From assembly GCF_029207565.1 (NCBI RefSeq), contig NZ_JANCMW010000007.1, positions 1-64,000 of the forward strand: a stretch of 64,000 nucleotides of DNA, read 5' to 3'. Below are positions 8,087-16,734 of the stretch, piece by piece (position 1 is the first letter of the stretch; every line of letters begins with the position of its first letter). Under the pieces are notes generated by a model that did no database searches, had not been told where the DNA came from, and saw only the letters and a list, made by a program, of their open reading frames with translations. The translations under genes were made by a program, and so were the position numbers. The DNA comes from Marinobacter iranensis (GTDB lineage: Bacteria; Pseudomonadota; Gammaproteobacteria; Pseudomonadales; Oleiphilaceae).

Positions 8087-9097
8087 ATGTTGAAACGTCG
8101 CTCTCTCCTGGCCGCCGCGGCCGCTACTCTGCTGTTCAGTGCCGTTACCCAAGCCGACTACAAGGATGAATACACCGTCTCCACCGTTCTCCCGTCCGCC
8201 TTCCCCTGGGGGCAGGCTGCCGACAAGTGGGTGGAGCTGGTGAAAGAGCGCTCCGATGGGCGTATCAACATGAAGATCTACAGCAACTCCCAACTGGTCT
8301 CCGGCGACCAGACCAAGGAGTTTTCGGCCATGCGTTCCGGGCTGATCGATATGTCGGTGGGTTCCACCATCAACTGGTCACCGCAGGTGCCTGAACTGAA
8401 CCTGTTCTCCCTGCCTTTCCTGATGCCGGACTATGCAGCCATCGATGCGATCACCCAGGGGGAGGCCGGTGAGGCTGTTTTCGCGGCCATCAAGAAGCGC
8501 GGTGTCACCCCGCTGGCCTGGGGCGAGAACGGCTTCCGTGAGCTCTCCAACTCCAAGCTGACCATTGATGAGCCATCCGATCTGGATGGTCTTAAGATCC
8601 GCGTTGTCGGCTCGCCACTGTTCCAGGATACCTTCACGGCTCTGGGCGCCAACCCCACCCAGATGAGCTGGGCCGATGCCAAGCCGGCGCTGACCACCGG
8701 TGCTGTTGATGGCCAGGAAAACCCGCTGTCGGTCTTTGATGTGGCGCGTATCGACCAGGTTGGCCAGAAGTACCTGACCCGCTGGCACTATATGGCGGAC
8801 CCGCTGGTGTTTGCAGTCAGCAACAGCATCTGGGACCAGTTCAGCGAGGAAGACCAGGCGTTGCTGAAGCAGGCGGCGATTGATGCCGGCCAGTGGGAGA
8901 TTGAGAAATCCCGTAGCGAAATCGATGAGACCCTCGCTGCCATCAAGGATCGAGGCGTGGAAGTCACCGAGCTGACTGATGAACAGCGCGATGCCTTCGT
9001 AGAGGCTACGCAGTCGGTCTATGACCAGTGGACTCCGCGCATTGGCGAGGATCTGGTCAAGCAGGCACAGGAAGCGGTCGCAAACCGCAACCAGTAA
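8087..9097 (+). CDS. dctP: TRAP transporter substrate-binding protein DctP
   Basis: A 336-residue periplasmic binding protein of the DctP family. It has an N-terminal signal peptide (MLKRRSLLAAAAATLLFSA, cleavage near Gln-Ala-Asp) and the family hallmarks FSAMRSGLIDMSVG and LKIRVVGSPLFQDTFTALGA, including the substrate carboxylate-binding Arg. It captures an organic acid or similar anion for the DctQM membrane pair encoded downstream. ATG 8087 is preceded by an AAGGAAA ribosome site and defines the signal peptide. The ligand is unknown. Confidence 0.9.
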   Translation: MLKRRSLLAAAAATLLFSAVTQADYKDEYTVSTVLPSAFPWGQAADKWVELVKERSDGRINMKIYSNSQLVSGDQTKEFSAMRSGLIDMSVGSTINWSPQVPELNLFSLPFLMPDYAAIDAITQGEAGEAVFAAIKKRGVTPLAWGENGFRELSNSKLTIDEPSDLDGLKIRVVGSPLFQDTFTALGANPTQMSWADAKPALTTGAVDGQENPLSVFDVARIDQVGQKYLTRWHYMADPLVFAVSNSIWDQFSEEDQALLKQAAIDAGQWEIEKSRSEIDETLAAIKDRGVEVTELTDEQRDAFVEATQSVYDQWTPRIGEDLVKQAQEAVANRNQ

Positions 9098-9113
9098 CAG
9101 CGACCTGCCCAGG

Positions 9114-9142
9114 CGCCCGCCACCACTGGCGGGCGTTCTTTT
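9114..9142 (+). terminator. Attenuator-like hairpin between dctP and dctQ
   Basis: A perfect 9-bp GC-rich stem, CGCCCGCCA (9114-9122) with TGGCGGGCG (9127-9135), a 4-base loop and a following TTCTTTT run. It sits in the 60-base gap after dctP. Partial termination here would give more binding protein than membrane subunits, a common arrangement in binding-protein-dependent transporters. Confidence 0.7.
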
Positions 9143-9157
9143 CAAAACGGAGTCACC

Positions 9158-9652
9158 ATGCCGTCCCGTCCCCCCAAGTTCCGCCCCGACGCCTGGCTGG
9201 CTACCATCGCCCTGGTTGCGATCTGCGTGATCAGCCTGGGTAATGTGATCGTTCGCTACGCTACCGATGCGTCGTTCGCTTTTACCGAAGAGTTCTCGGT
9301 GTTCTGCCTGGTTGTGCTTACCTTCGCGGGTGCAGCGGTGGCAGCGCGCCATAACCAGCACATCCGTATTGAGCTGATCGAGCACTACCTCCCGTCCCGG
9401 GCAAGAAAGGTGGTCTTTGTGCTGCAATGGCTGGGTGGCGTGACCGTTCTGGGCATCATGACCTGGTATGGCAGCACGTTTGCCCTGCAGGAATACCGGT
9501 GGGAATCACTGTCTCCGGGGCTGGGGTTACCTAACTGGATCTATGTGATTTGGCTGCCGCTGTTGTCTGTCGCCATCATCATTCGCATGACTCAGAACCT
9601 CGTCGACCGCCTGCGTGGCAGGGAAGACCCGGAGGTGATCCATGAGTCCTGA
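9158..9652 (+). CDS. dctQ: TRAP transporter small permease DctQ
   Basis: A 164-residue protein with four hydrophobic helices and the DctQ feature FTEEFSVFCLVVLTFAGAA near residue 45, followed by the RHNQHIRIELI segment. DctQ forms the small membrane subunit that pairs with DctM. Its end overlaps the dctM start by 11 bases, indicating translational coupling. Confidence 0.9.
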   Translation: MPSRPPKFRPDAWLATIALVAICVISLGNVIVRYATDASFAFTEEFSVFCLVVLTFAGAAVAARHNQHIRIELIEHYLPSRARKVVFVLQWLGGVTVLGIMTWYGSTFALQEYRWESLSPGLGLPNWIYVIWLPLLSVAIIIRMTQNLVDRLRGREDPEVIHES

Positions 9653-10946
9653 CCTGCTGATGATTGGCGGCTTCCTGCTGGCCTTGCTGCTTGGAATGCC
9701 AGTGGCGATTGCCCTCGGCCTGGGCGGGCTGGTGGGGATTGTGGCGGGGCTGCCCACAACGATGCTGGGTACGTTCGGCACCAACACCTATAACAGTGTG
9801 GCCAAGTACCCGCTGATTGCGATTCCGCTGTTTATCCTGACGGGCCTGATTTTCGAGCGTGCGGGTGTTGCCGCCGCTTTGGTGCGTTTTGCCCAGTCCA
9901 TTATCGGCCCCCGGCATGGCGGGTTGACCGTTGTCGCGGTGCTGGTGTGCCTGATCATGGGTGGCATGAGCGGCTCTGGCCCTGCGGATGCGGCCGCCGT
10001 CGCGATGGTGATGCTGCCGAGCATGCAGAAGGCCGGCTACCCGAAGCCGTTTTCAGCGTCACTCATTGCCGCCTCGTCGTCCACTGCGATCCTGATTCCG
10101 CCGTCCATTGCGCTGATTCTCTATTCCATCGTGGTGCCCGGCGTGGATCTGCGGGCGCTGTTTGCGGCGGGTATATTTCCGGGCATCCTGGCGGGCGTGT
10201 CCCTGCTGGCGCCGGCTCTATACTTCGCCAAAAAATACCGTTGGGAAGATCCGGAAGCGGTCGAGCGCCCACCGTTCTGGCCCAGTTTCAAGGCAGCCCT
10301 GCCTGCCTTGTTTGCGCCGGTGATCATTCTTGGCGGGCTCCGTTCAGGCCTGTTCACTCCAACTGAAGCGGCGGTGGTCGCGGTGACCTACGGGGTGCTC
10401 GTCGGTTGCGTGCTTTATCGCAATCTCAGCCTCCGGAACCTCTGGGGCCTAATGACGGAGGCCGCCGTTACCTCCGGCGTGGTCATGTTCATCATCGCAC
10501 TGGCGGGCATCTTCGCCTGGGCGGGCACCACGCTTGGGACCTTCCAGCACCTGGCGGATGTCCTGCTATCCCTTTCCGAAAACGGCTGGGTGCTGTTGGG
10601 GCTGGTGATGGTGCTGGTGTTGATCGCCGGCATGCTGCTGGATGCGATTTCCATCTACCTGATCCTGATCCCGATTGTGCTGCCGCTGATGAATCATTTT
10701 GGCTGGAACCCGATCTGGTTCGGCATCCTGCTGGCGATGAATATCGCTATCGGCCAGTTCACTCCGCCGGTTGCGGTTAACCTGATGGTCACCACCCGCA
10801 TTGCCAATATCCGCCTGGAACACACCATCGGCTGGGCAATGGTTTTTGTTGTCGCCATGGCTGCCAGCCTGGTGCTGGTGATGCTGATGCCGGGGATTGC
10901 ATTGTGGTTACCGGAAAAGCTCGGTTATGTGGTGGGGCCGTGGTAG
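9642..10946 (+). CDS. dctM: TRAP transporter large permease DctM
   Basis: A 434-residue membrane protein with about 12 helices and DctM motifs: GMSGSGPADAAAVAMVMLPS near residue 110, SSTAILIPPSIALILY near 146 and an IGQFTPPVAVNL repeat near 370. It is the ion-coupled channel of the TRAP system, using a sodium or proton gradient. It is the last gene of dctPQM; a 140-base gap follows. Confidence 0.92.
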   Translation: MSPDLLMIGGFLLALLLGMPVAIALGLGGLVGIVAGLPTTMLGTFGTNTYNSVAKYPLIAIPLFILTGLIFERAGVAAALVRFAQSIIGPRHGGLTVVAVLVCLIMGGMSGSGPADAAAVAMVMLPSMQKAGYPKPFSASLIAASSSTAILIPPSIALILYSIVVPGVDLRALFAAGIFPGILAGVSLLAPALYFAKKYRWEDPEAVERPPFWPSFKAALPALFAPVIILGGLRSGLFTPTEAAVVAVTYGVLVGCVLYRNLSLRNLWGLMTEAAVTSGVVMFIIALAGIFAWAGTTLGTFQHLADVLLSLSENGWVLLGLVMVLVLIAGMLLDAISIYLILIPIVLPLMNHFGWNPIWFGILLAMNIAIGQFTPPVAVNLMVTTRIANIRLEHTIGWAMVFVVAMAASLVLVMLMPGIALWLPEKLGYVVGPW

Positions 10947-11087
10947 TCGGGGCATTCCAGGTTGGGGCAGAAGGCTCCCCGCAATACAGCAAGATTCGGG
11001 TCGGCACCCGGTAAACGACCTCTTATGATCATCTCTGTTGGTGGGGAATCCCCGCTCATTTTAAACAGAGATTGAGAGGCTTGAGAG

Positions 11088-11852
11088 ATGGGTGCACTTG
11101 CAAATAAGGTGGCTATCGTTACGGGTGCCAGCGCAGGTATTGGCGCCGCGACTGCCAGACTTTTCGCCAAGGAAGGCGCTACGGTTGTTGTGGCGGCGAG
11201 GAGAGAGTTCGAGCTCGAAGCTTTGGTTGAGGCCATAAAGCAAGAGGGTGGGCAGGCGCTGGCGGTTGCTGGGGATATTGGCGACGAGCATTTTGCCAGG
11301 AGGCTCGTTGAAGAAACCCTGGAGCGGTTTGGCAAGCTGGACGTTGCGTTTAATAACGCCGGTATTTTGGGCGCGATGGGGCCGGTGCCCGATATGTCAC
11401 TGGCTGACTGGAATCAGGTGATCACCACCAACCTGACGGGCGCTTTCCTCGCAGCCAAGTACCAACTGCCTGCCATGCTGTCGGGTGGCGGAGGCTCGTT
11501 GATTTTTACGTCTACGTTTGTTGGCCATACCGTGGGGATGCCCGGTATGGGGGCCTATGCCTCCAGCAAAGCGGGGCTGGTCGGCCTGACACAGGTTCTT
11601 GCCTCCGAATACGGCTCCCAGAACATTCGGGTGAATGCACTATTGCCGGGCGGCACGGACACGGAAGCGGCCAGGGAGTTTGCGAACACGTCCGAGGCTT
11701 TGGAATTCGTGTGTAACCTGCATGCCATGAAGCGAATTGCGAAGCCCGAGGAAATTGCTCAATCTGCACTGTACCTTGCTTCTGATGCCTCCAGCTTTAC
11801 AACCGGGTCTGCGCTGTTGGTTGATGGTGGTGTGTCGATTAATCGTGTCTGA
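11088..11852 (+). CDS. Short-chain dehydrogenase/reductase
   Basis: A 254-residue classical SDR with TGASAGIGAAT cofactor loop at residue 13, NNAG near 90, catalytic Ser about 142 and YASSK (Tyr-x-x-x-Lys) near 155. The C-terminal GSALLVDGG motif is typical. The Arg in AAARREFE after the second strand suggests NADP(H) preference, an inference. The gene ends 11 bases before the Ada-like gene and may share its transcript. Substrate unknown. Confidence 0.88.
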   Translation: MGALANKVAIVTGASAGIGAATARLFAKEGATVVVAARREFELEALVEAIKQEGGQALAVAGDIGDEHFARRLVEETLERFGKLDVAFNNAGILGAMGPVPDMSLADWNQVITTNLTGAFLAAKYQLPAMLSGGGGSLIFTSTFVGHTVGMPGMGAYASSKAGLVGLTQVLASEYGSQNIRVNALLPGGTDTEAAREFANTSEALEFVCNLHAMKRIAKPEEIAQSALYLASDASSFTTGSALLVDGGVSINRV

Positions 11853-11863
11853 GGATTCGGGCC

Positions 11864-12712
11864 ATGTCTGACTATAACCGAATTGAAAAGGCCATGACCT
11901 ACATGTCGGAACACACCTCCAGGCAGCCAACCCTGGAGGAGGTGGCCGCTCATGTTCACCTTAGCCCGTTCCATTTCCAGCGGGTATTCTGTCGGTGGGC
12001 AGGAACCACACCCAAGCGTTTCCTGCAGGCGCTGACGCTGGAGCGTGGTAAAAGAATGCTTAAGGAAGAGCAATCGCTGATGGATGTTTCCCACGCCATA
12101 GGCCTGAGTGGTGGCGCACGGTTGCATGATCACTTTGTGACACTGGAGGCCGTGACACCCGGTGAGTACAGGAACAACGGCGAAGGCGTTGCTATTCAAT
12201 ACGGGTTCCATGACACGCCTCTGGGCAAGATGTTTGTGGCGGTTACCCGGCGAGGCGTTTGCCGAATGGAGTTTCTGGATTACGGGTCCGCCGATGAAGT
12301 GCTCACTGAATTACGCAAAACCTGGCCCAAGGGCGAACTGATACAGAACGAGAGCGCCACAAGCTACGTGATTGATGCACTGTTCAGCGAGCACGCGGGT
12401 TGGGGGCATGGCCCTTTGTCCCTGAACGTAGTGGGTACGAATTTCCAGGTGGCAGTGTGGCGGGCACTGCTGAGAATCCCGCCCGGGAGGCTGGCCAGCT
12501 ACTCTCAGATTGCCAGGGCATTGGGTTATCCCAAGGCATCAAGGGCAGTGGGTAATGCGGTTGGCGCCAATCCCGTTGCGTTGCTGATCCCGTGCCACCG
12601 TGTTATCCAGCAAAGCGGCGCTATGGGCGGGTACCGCTGGGGAGCACCGAAGAAACAGATGGTACAGATGTGGGAGCAATTGCGCGAAGAGCCAGTTGAG
12701 CTGTATCTTTGA
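11864..12712 (+). CDS. AraC-HTH plus O6-methylguanine methyltransferase (Ada-like)
   Basis: A 282-residue two-domain protein. Residues about 5-100 are an AraC-type HTH (LEEVAAHVHLSPFHFQRVF); residues about 110-275 are an O6-alkylguanine-DNA alkyltransferase with acceptor Cys244 in PCHRV and a helix-turn-helix with the RAVGNAVGANP arginine finger region. E. coli Ada has an extra N-terminal zinc domain whose Cys38 accepts the phosphotriester methyl group; that domain is absent here. It should repair O6-methylguanine and may regulate genes through another cue. Confidence 0.88.
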   Translation: MSDYNRIEKAMTYMSEHTSRQPTLEEVAAHVHLSPFHFQRVFCRWAGTTPKRFLQALTLERGKRMLKEEQSLMDVSHAIGLSGGARLHDHFVTLEAVTPGEYRNNGEGVAIQYGFHDTPLGKMFVAVTRRGVCRMEFLDYGSADEVLTELRKTWPKGELIQNESATSYVIDALFSEHAGWGHGPLSLNVVGTNFQVAVWRALLRIPPGRLASYSQIARALGYPKASRAVGNAVGANPVALLIPCHRVIQQSGAMGGYRWGAPKKQMVQMWEQLREEPVELYL

Positions 12713-12723
12713 AAGGACAACCG

Positions 12724-12924
12724 ATGCGTAAGATTCTGATTATGAGTGTGATTTTTTCTGTTGCTGGGTGCAGCAGTAAGGCTGTATACGACAATGTCCA
12801 GCTCAACAATCGCCAGGAATGCCTGAATGTTCCACCGCCTCAGTATGACGAGTGTATGGACCGCTCAAATAAGACATACGAAGAGTACAAAAGGGAGCGC
12901 GAGGTAATTGTCGGGACAGAGTAG
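12724..12924 (+). CDS. Small lipoprotein, hypothetical
   Basis: A 66-residue protein starting MRKILIMSVIFSVAGC, a lipoprotein signal with lipobox VAGC (Cys16). The mature part has two further Cys (ECLN and ECMD), a PPPQYDECM segment and a charged tail. ATG 12724 is chosen over 12709 because it gives a clean signal peptide. Probably an outer-membrane-anchored protein of unknown role. Confidence 0.65.
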   Translation: MRKILIMSVIFSVAGCSSKAVYDNVQLNNRQECLNVPPPQYDECMDRSNKTYEEYKREREVIVGTE

Positions 12925-12953
12925 GGAGCGTCGTCGGCAGAGTGCGGGGGCCA

Positions 12954-12970
12954 GATCACTTCGTGTGATC
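12954..12970 (+). other. Perfect GATCAC/GTGATC hairpin
   Basis: A 6-bp perfect inverted repeat with a 5-base loop lies between the lipoprotein and cupin genes. No U-tract follows directly, so a terminator is not clear; it may be an mRNA structure upstream of the cupin ribosome site. Confidence 0.3.
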
Positions 12971-13002
12971 CGGTGTTCATCATTTGCTTTAGGAGAAGCA
13001 GT

Positions 13003-13332
13003 TTGAATATTACGGATTTACCTTTTGGGGTTACGGACTGGTCTGAAGTTGAGAAGACTGAACACGCCGGGGAACAGGGGTCGGCATACTGGCAGACCCG
13101 CACCTTTGGGGATATCCGTGTTCGTATGGTGGAGTACAGCCCCGGCTACTTAGCCGATCACTGGTGTGCCAAAGGGCACATTTTGCTCTGCCTGGAAGGT
13201 GAGCTCCACACTGAGCTGAAGGACGGGCGCAGCTTTGTTCTCCACCCTGGATCGAGCTACCAGGTAGCAGACAATGCTGAGCTCCATCGGTCTTCGACTG
13301 AGCAAGGGGCCAAGTTGTTTGTCGTGGACTGA
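13003..13332 (+). CDS. Cupin-fold protein, DHCW-motif type
   Basis: A 109-residue single cupin domain. The segment YLADHWCAKGHILLCLEGE contains the Asp-His-Trp-Cys motif and the His of cupin motif 1, and SYQVADNAELHRSS forms motif 2. The start is TTG 13003, set by an AGGAG ribosome site at 12991-12995; an upstream GTG in frame would lack family similarity. Such proteins bind a metal and small ligand; function is unassigned. Confidence 0.75.
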   Translation: MNITDLPFGVTDWSEVEKTEHAGEQGSAYWQTRTFGDIRVRMVEYSPGYLADHWCAKGHILLCLEGELHTELKDGRSFVLHPGSSYQVADNAELHRSSTEQGAKLFVVD

Positions 13333-13382
13333 AACCACGTAAACAGGCGATGTATCGGGGGCTTGCCACAGGAGGCGAAGCT

Positions 13383-13700
13383 ATGATTAAGAGAATCTGG
13401 CACGGCTGGACAACGAATGCGAACGCTGACTCGTACGAGTCGCTTCTTAAAGAGGAAATATTTCCGGGGATAGCGGCAAAGGGCCTATCCGGATATCGCG
13501 ACATTCAACTGCTGCGTCGGCCACATGAAAATGAGGTGGAATTTATTACGATTATGACGTTCGATTCGTGGGATTCCGTGAAAGGGTTTGTTGGTGAGGA
13601 TCTGTCCGTGTCCTATGTTCCTGCAAAGGCTCAAGAGGTTCTGTCGCGTTGGGATGACCGATCCCAACACTACGAAGTCCGGGAGCATTTATCGTATTGA
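13383..13700 (+). CDS. [39 protein letters not shown] (ABM fold) protein
   Basis: A 105-residue dimeric ferredoxin-like fold candidate. IKRIWHGWTTNANADSYESLL and the ending WDDRSQHYEVREH match the ABM-like stand-alone proteins. ATG 13383 follows a GGAGG ribosome site (13371-13375). It lies 50 bases after the cupin gene in the same direction and may share its transcript. Role unknown. Confidence 0.65.
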   Translation: MIKRIWHGWTTNANADSYESLLKEEIFPGIAAKGLSGYRDIQLLRRPHENEVEFITIMTFDSWDSVKGFVGEDLSVSYVPAKAQEVLSRWDDRSQHYEVREHLSY

Positions 13701-13836
13701 TGAGTGGCTGGCCCCACCATACGGTCAAAGGGAAACTAACCCCCATTCTTTGAATTAAACCGCAAGATTCGGATTGTCGCTCCTTCCAAAGGATTTCATA
13801 TTGACTGCATTCCCAAGAATATAAGGAAGAAGAGGA

Positions 13837-14814
13837 ATGAAAGCAGTCAATAGTTCCATGGGGCTACTAGAGTGGCTCCTAATAGTAGCTTTGTCAGTTC
13901 TCTGGGGTGGCTCATTTTTTTTCGTTGAGGTTGCGGTTGGTGCCCTCGCGCCCTTCACTATAGTCGCGCTACGCGTCGGGCTGGCGGCGCTAGCGCTCAA
14001 CATCATAGTTCTTGCGATGGGGTTGAGGATGCCAAGAAATCGGCAGTTGTGGTCTGCCTTTCTTGGCATGGGTTTCCTTAATAACATGGTACCGTTTAGC
14101 TTAATCGTCTGGGGGCAGGCACATATCAGCAGCGGTCTCGCCTCGATCCTAAATGCTTCAACCCCCTTTTTTACCGTGGTCGCCGCACACTACTTAACCA
14201 GTGATGAAAAAATGACCGGGAGACGCCTCGCGGGGGTGGTACTCGGCGTTGCAGGCGTTGTGTTCATGATTGGCTTGGAAGCCCTTGAGGGGCTTGTCAT
14301 TAACACGCTCGCCCAGCTTGCGGTTATCGGTGCTGCGATCTCCTACGCATTAGCCGGTATTTACGGTCGCCGTTTCCGAAATCTGGATTGCTCGCCATTA
14401 ATCACGGCTACCGGCCAAGTGACAACCTCTGCAATAGTACTAGTTCCGTTAGCTCTCATGATCGAACAGCCCTGGATCCAGCCTCTGCCCGCCATGGAGG
14501 TTTGGTGGGCAGTTCTAGGACTCGCCTTGTTGTCCACTGCGCTCGCCTATATCGTTTATTTTCGCATCCTTGCGACAGCGGGGGCGACGAATCTATTACT
14601 CGTAACCTTCCTTATCCCTATCAGCGCCATGCTGCTCGGCACTGCAATTCTCGGTGAACAACTCGAGCCAAAACACTTTGGAGGCATCGGTCTTATTGGG
14701 CTAGGACTTGCTGCGATCGACGGACGGCTATTTGGTATCTTGCGGCGCTCGCTTTTTCCCAACCGACGTAAGGCATCGCCCACTCTCAAAGAGCCCCCGG
14801 AGAGGGTCGATTGA
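13837..14814 (+). CDS. DMT/EamA-family exporter
   Basis: A 325-residue membrane protein with ten helices in two EamA repeats; the first repeat has VLWGGSFFFVEVAVGALAPF and the second begins near residue 155. These are drug/metabolite transporters, often amino-acid or metabolite exporters. Codon choice (frequent ATA, CTA, AGT) is less GC-biased than in neighbouring genes, which may mark a transferred gene. It is convergent with the tautomerase gene, 4 bases apart. Confidence 0.85.
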   Translation: MKAVNSSMGLLEWLLIVALSVLWGGSFFFVEVAVGALAPFTIVALRVGLAALALNIIVLAMGLRMPRNRQLWSAFLGMGFLNNMVPFSLIVWGQAHISSGLASILNASTPFFTVVAAHYLTSDEKMTGRRLAGVVLGVAGVVFMIGLEALEGLVINTLAQLAVIGAAISYALAGIYGRRFRNLDCSPLITATGQVTTSAIVLVPLALMIEQPWIQPLPAMEVWWAVLGLALLSTALAYIVYFRILATAGATNLLLVTFLIPISAMLLGTAILGEQLEPKHFGGIGLIGLGLAAIDGRLFGILRRSLFPNRRKASPTLKEPPERVD

Positions 14815-14818
14815 AAGT

Positions 14819-15049
14819 TCAGGCGTCCCGAGCTTTTCGGGCCCGATACTCAGGCACCGGCAGGCCGCCCATCCCCCAATCCTCCAATGCAACTTCATCG
14901 ATCACAACCATGGTCGCGGACGGTTTTTTGTCCAGCACCCTGACAAGCAGATCGGTGGCCCCGGCGATGAGCTCCGCTTTTTGCTCAGCGGACGGGCCTT
15001 TGCCCTCCGGCCTACCTTCGCGGGTGACTTTGATATTGACATACGGCAT
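14819..15049 (-). CDS. 4-oxalocrotonate-tautomerase-family enzyme
   Basis: A 76-residue protein beginning MPYVNIKVTREG. Removal of Met exposes the catalytic N-terminal Pro that defines the family; K-A-E-L-I-x-G-A-T helix residues and VVIDEV strand also fit. It should tautomerise or isomerise a keto-enol acid. ATG 15049 is fixed by the required Pro1. It is 2 bases after the NTF2-like gene and co-transcribed with it. Confidence 0.85.
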   Translation of the reverse strand: MPYVNIKVTREGRPEGKGPSAEQKAELIAGATDLLVRVLDKKPSATMVVIDEVALEDWGMGGLPVPEYRARKARDA

Positions 15050-15051
15050 GG

Positions 15052-15441
15052 TCAGTCTCCTTGGTTTGTCATTTCGTAGTAAAAGATTTTGGCCATGATG
15101 GCCCACCGGCCATGGTCGAACACCAGTGTCAGGAAGTCGGTGTATTCGCGGCCCATCATGGTCATTTCCACTTTCGCGAAAGCGAGGGTATTGCCTCCTG
15201 TCTCGATGGAGATGATGCGCTCCTTGCGCGTCTCTCCGGTGTTTGCGGGCGGCACCCGTTGATCCAGGACTTGCCGGTATTCGGGAAACGACAGTGCCCG
15301 GTAATCCTCTGGCATCGCGCTCACATACTGGGCGTGAGGATGGAACACAGTGGCGAGCATGGCGCTATCGGCCCGGTACAGCCCTTCGAAATAGGTTTCG
15401 AGCAGGGCCAGGATGGCTTCATAAGGCTGGGGCGGGTTCAT
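15052..15441 (-). CDS. NTF2-like protein (lumazine-binding type)
   Basis: A 129-residue cone-shaped alpha+beta fold candidate. It starts with a helix carrying LETYFEGLYRADSAML and continues with FHPHAQYV and a C-terminal sheet (FLTLVFDHGRWAIMAKIF). These match putative lumazine-binding / SnoaL-like proteins, which act as small-molecule isomerases or binding proteins. The start overlaps the stop of a GST pseudogene (ATGA), showing it was once coupled to that gene. Confidence 0.72.
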   Translation of the reverse strand: MNPPQPYEAILALLETYFEGLYRADSAMLATVFHPHAQYVSAMPEDYRALSFPEYRQVLDQRVPPANTGETRKERIISIETGGNTLAFAKVEMTMMGREYTDFLTLVFDHGRWAIMAKIFYYEMTNQGD

Positions 15442-15664
15442 TGTGCGATCAGCCCTTCCGCCTGCATGGCGGCCTTGACGCTCGGCCGCGCCCTCACTCG
15501 ATCCCACAAGGCTTTCAGGGACGGCTAACCCTTGAGATCGATACCGGCCACGTCGGCCCAACTGCAAACCACAAAGAGATAGGCGTCGGCAACAGTGAAG
15601 ACGTCACCCAACAGGTAGGCTCGTCCATCGGCATGCAAGCGCCGGGTTTGAAATACAGTTTCAT
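15438..15664 (-). pseudogene. Glutathione S-transferase pseudogene
   Basis: Reading the minus strand from ATG 15664 gives MKLYFKPGAC, the usual start of a bacterial GST. After a frame change the sequence continues ADGRAYLLGDVFTVADAYLF, VVCSWADVAGIDLKG, an in-frame TAG, then PSLKALWDRVRARPSVKAAM and stop at 15438. This is the GST C-terminal domain helix set with the conserved FTVADAYLF capping motif. About 120 central residues are deleted, plus one frameshift and one nonsense codon, so the gene is dead. Its stop overlaps the NTF2-like start. Confidence 0.82.
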
Positions 15665-15791
15665 GGGTAGGTCTCCTCTGTGTGACAAGCACCAGGCTTG
15701 GACAACGAAGAGATTACGTCTTGAAATGAGAATAATATAATATTGAGTTATTATTAATACGATAATTTAAATGGATCATTAAGGGGCGCTG

Positions 15792-16664
15792 ATGAAGCTG
15801 GAGCAATTGCGGGTGCTGGATGCCATCGTCACGCAGGGAAGCTTCCGCAAGGCTTCGGAGGCGCTCTACAAGTCCCAGCCCGCTTTAAGCCAGGCCATCA
15901 AGAGCCTGGAAGAGGAAACCGGGCTGAGTCTGTTATCCCGGGAAGGTTACCGCCCTGTACTTACTCCGGCCGGTAAGGCGTTTTACCGTCAGGCGCGGGT
16001 TGTGCTGGATCAGGTGCAATCCCTGAAGGAGCTGGCTGGTAAGTTGTCTGCCAGTCAGGAAGCGGAGGTGCGGCTTTCAGTGACCGCCACCTGCCCACTG
16101 GGCGAGCTCCTGTCGGTGATTGGCGAGGTCAAAAAGACGTTCCCCGCCACGGATATCCGGTTGATGTCCGATGCCATGGGCGGGAGTGCTGAACGTCTCA
16201 TGGCGGGAGAAACCGAGCTTATCATTGCCACTCTGGATGGGCTGGCCGCTGAGGCTGTTCTTGCCACTCCCTACACCATGGTGAATATTATACCGGTGGC
16301 TCATCCCGACTATGGTCCGGCATGCAGTCGCAAGCGGCTGAGCAATGCCGAAATGCGCCCCTATGTGCAGGTTGTGGTGGCTGGCACCGGCAGGGGAAGG
16401 TATGACCAGAGCAGGGACGTAGTGCCGGATGGTTTGCGGTGGACGGTGTCGGATTTTGCCGCTAAAAAGGAGATTGTTGTCGCCGGCATGGGGTGGGGCG
16501 GTATACCGGAACATTTGATAACCGAGGAGTTGGAGTCCGGTGTATTGGTCCCGCTGAATTTGGAGAGCTACCCGATTCGCTGTTCCCAACTACACGTGAT
16601 ACGCCGGCGGGAAGGCGCGCTCGGCGTTGTTGCCAATGCACTTTGGGAGGGACTGGCCCAGTAG
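15792..16664 (+). CDS. LysR-family regulator
   Basis: A 290-residue LysR protein: HTH at about residues 1-60 (LRVLDAIVTQGSFRKASEAL, then QPALSQAIKSLE) and a substrate-binding domain from about 90. It is divergent from the GST-pseudogene/NTF2/tautomerase group across a 127-base AT-rich intergenic region and probably controlled it. It also precedes, by 70 bases, a nitronate monooxygenase gene in the same direction. The effector is unknown. Confidence 0.85.
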   Translation: MKLEQLRVLDAIVTQGSFRKASEALYKSQPALSQAIKSLEEETGLSLLSREGYRPVLTPAGKAFYRQARVVLDQVQSLKELAGKLSASQEAEVRLSVTATCPLGELLSVIGEVKKTFPATDIRLMSDAMGGSAERLMAGETELIIATLDGLAAEAVLATPYTMVNIIPVAHPDYGPACSRKRLSNAEMRPYVQVVVAGTGRGRYDQSRDVVPDGLRWTVSDFAAKKEIVVAGMGWGGIPEHLITEELESGVLVPLNLESYPIRCSQLHVIRRREGALGVVANALWEGLAQ

Positions 16665-16734
16665 ATGAAATCTTGCCAGAGTGTGTGAACTTAGCGCTGC
16701 TACTGTCACGAATACTTAACCATGGGATATAAAG

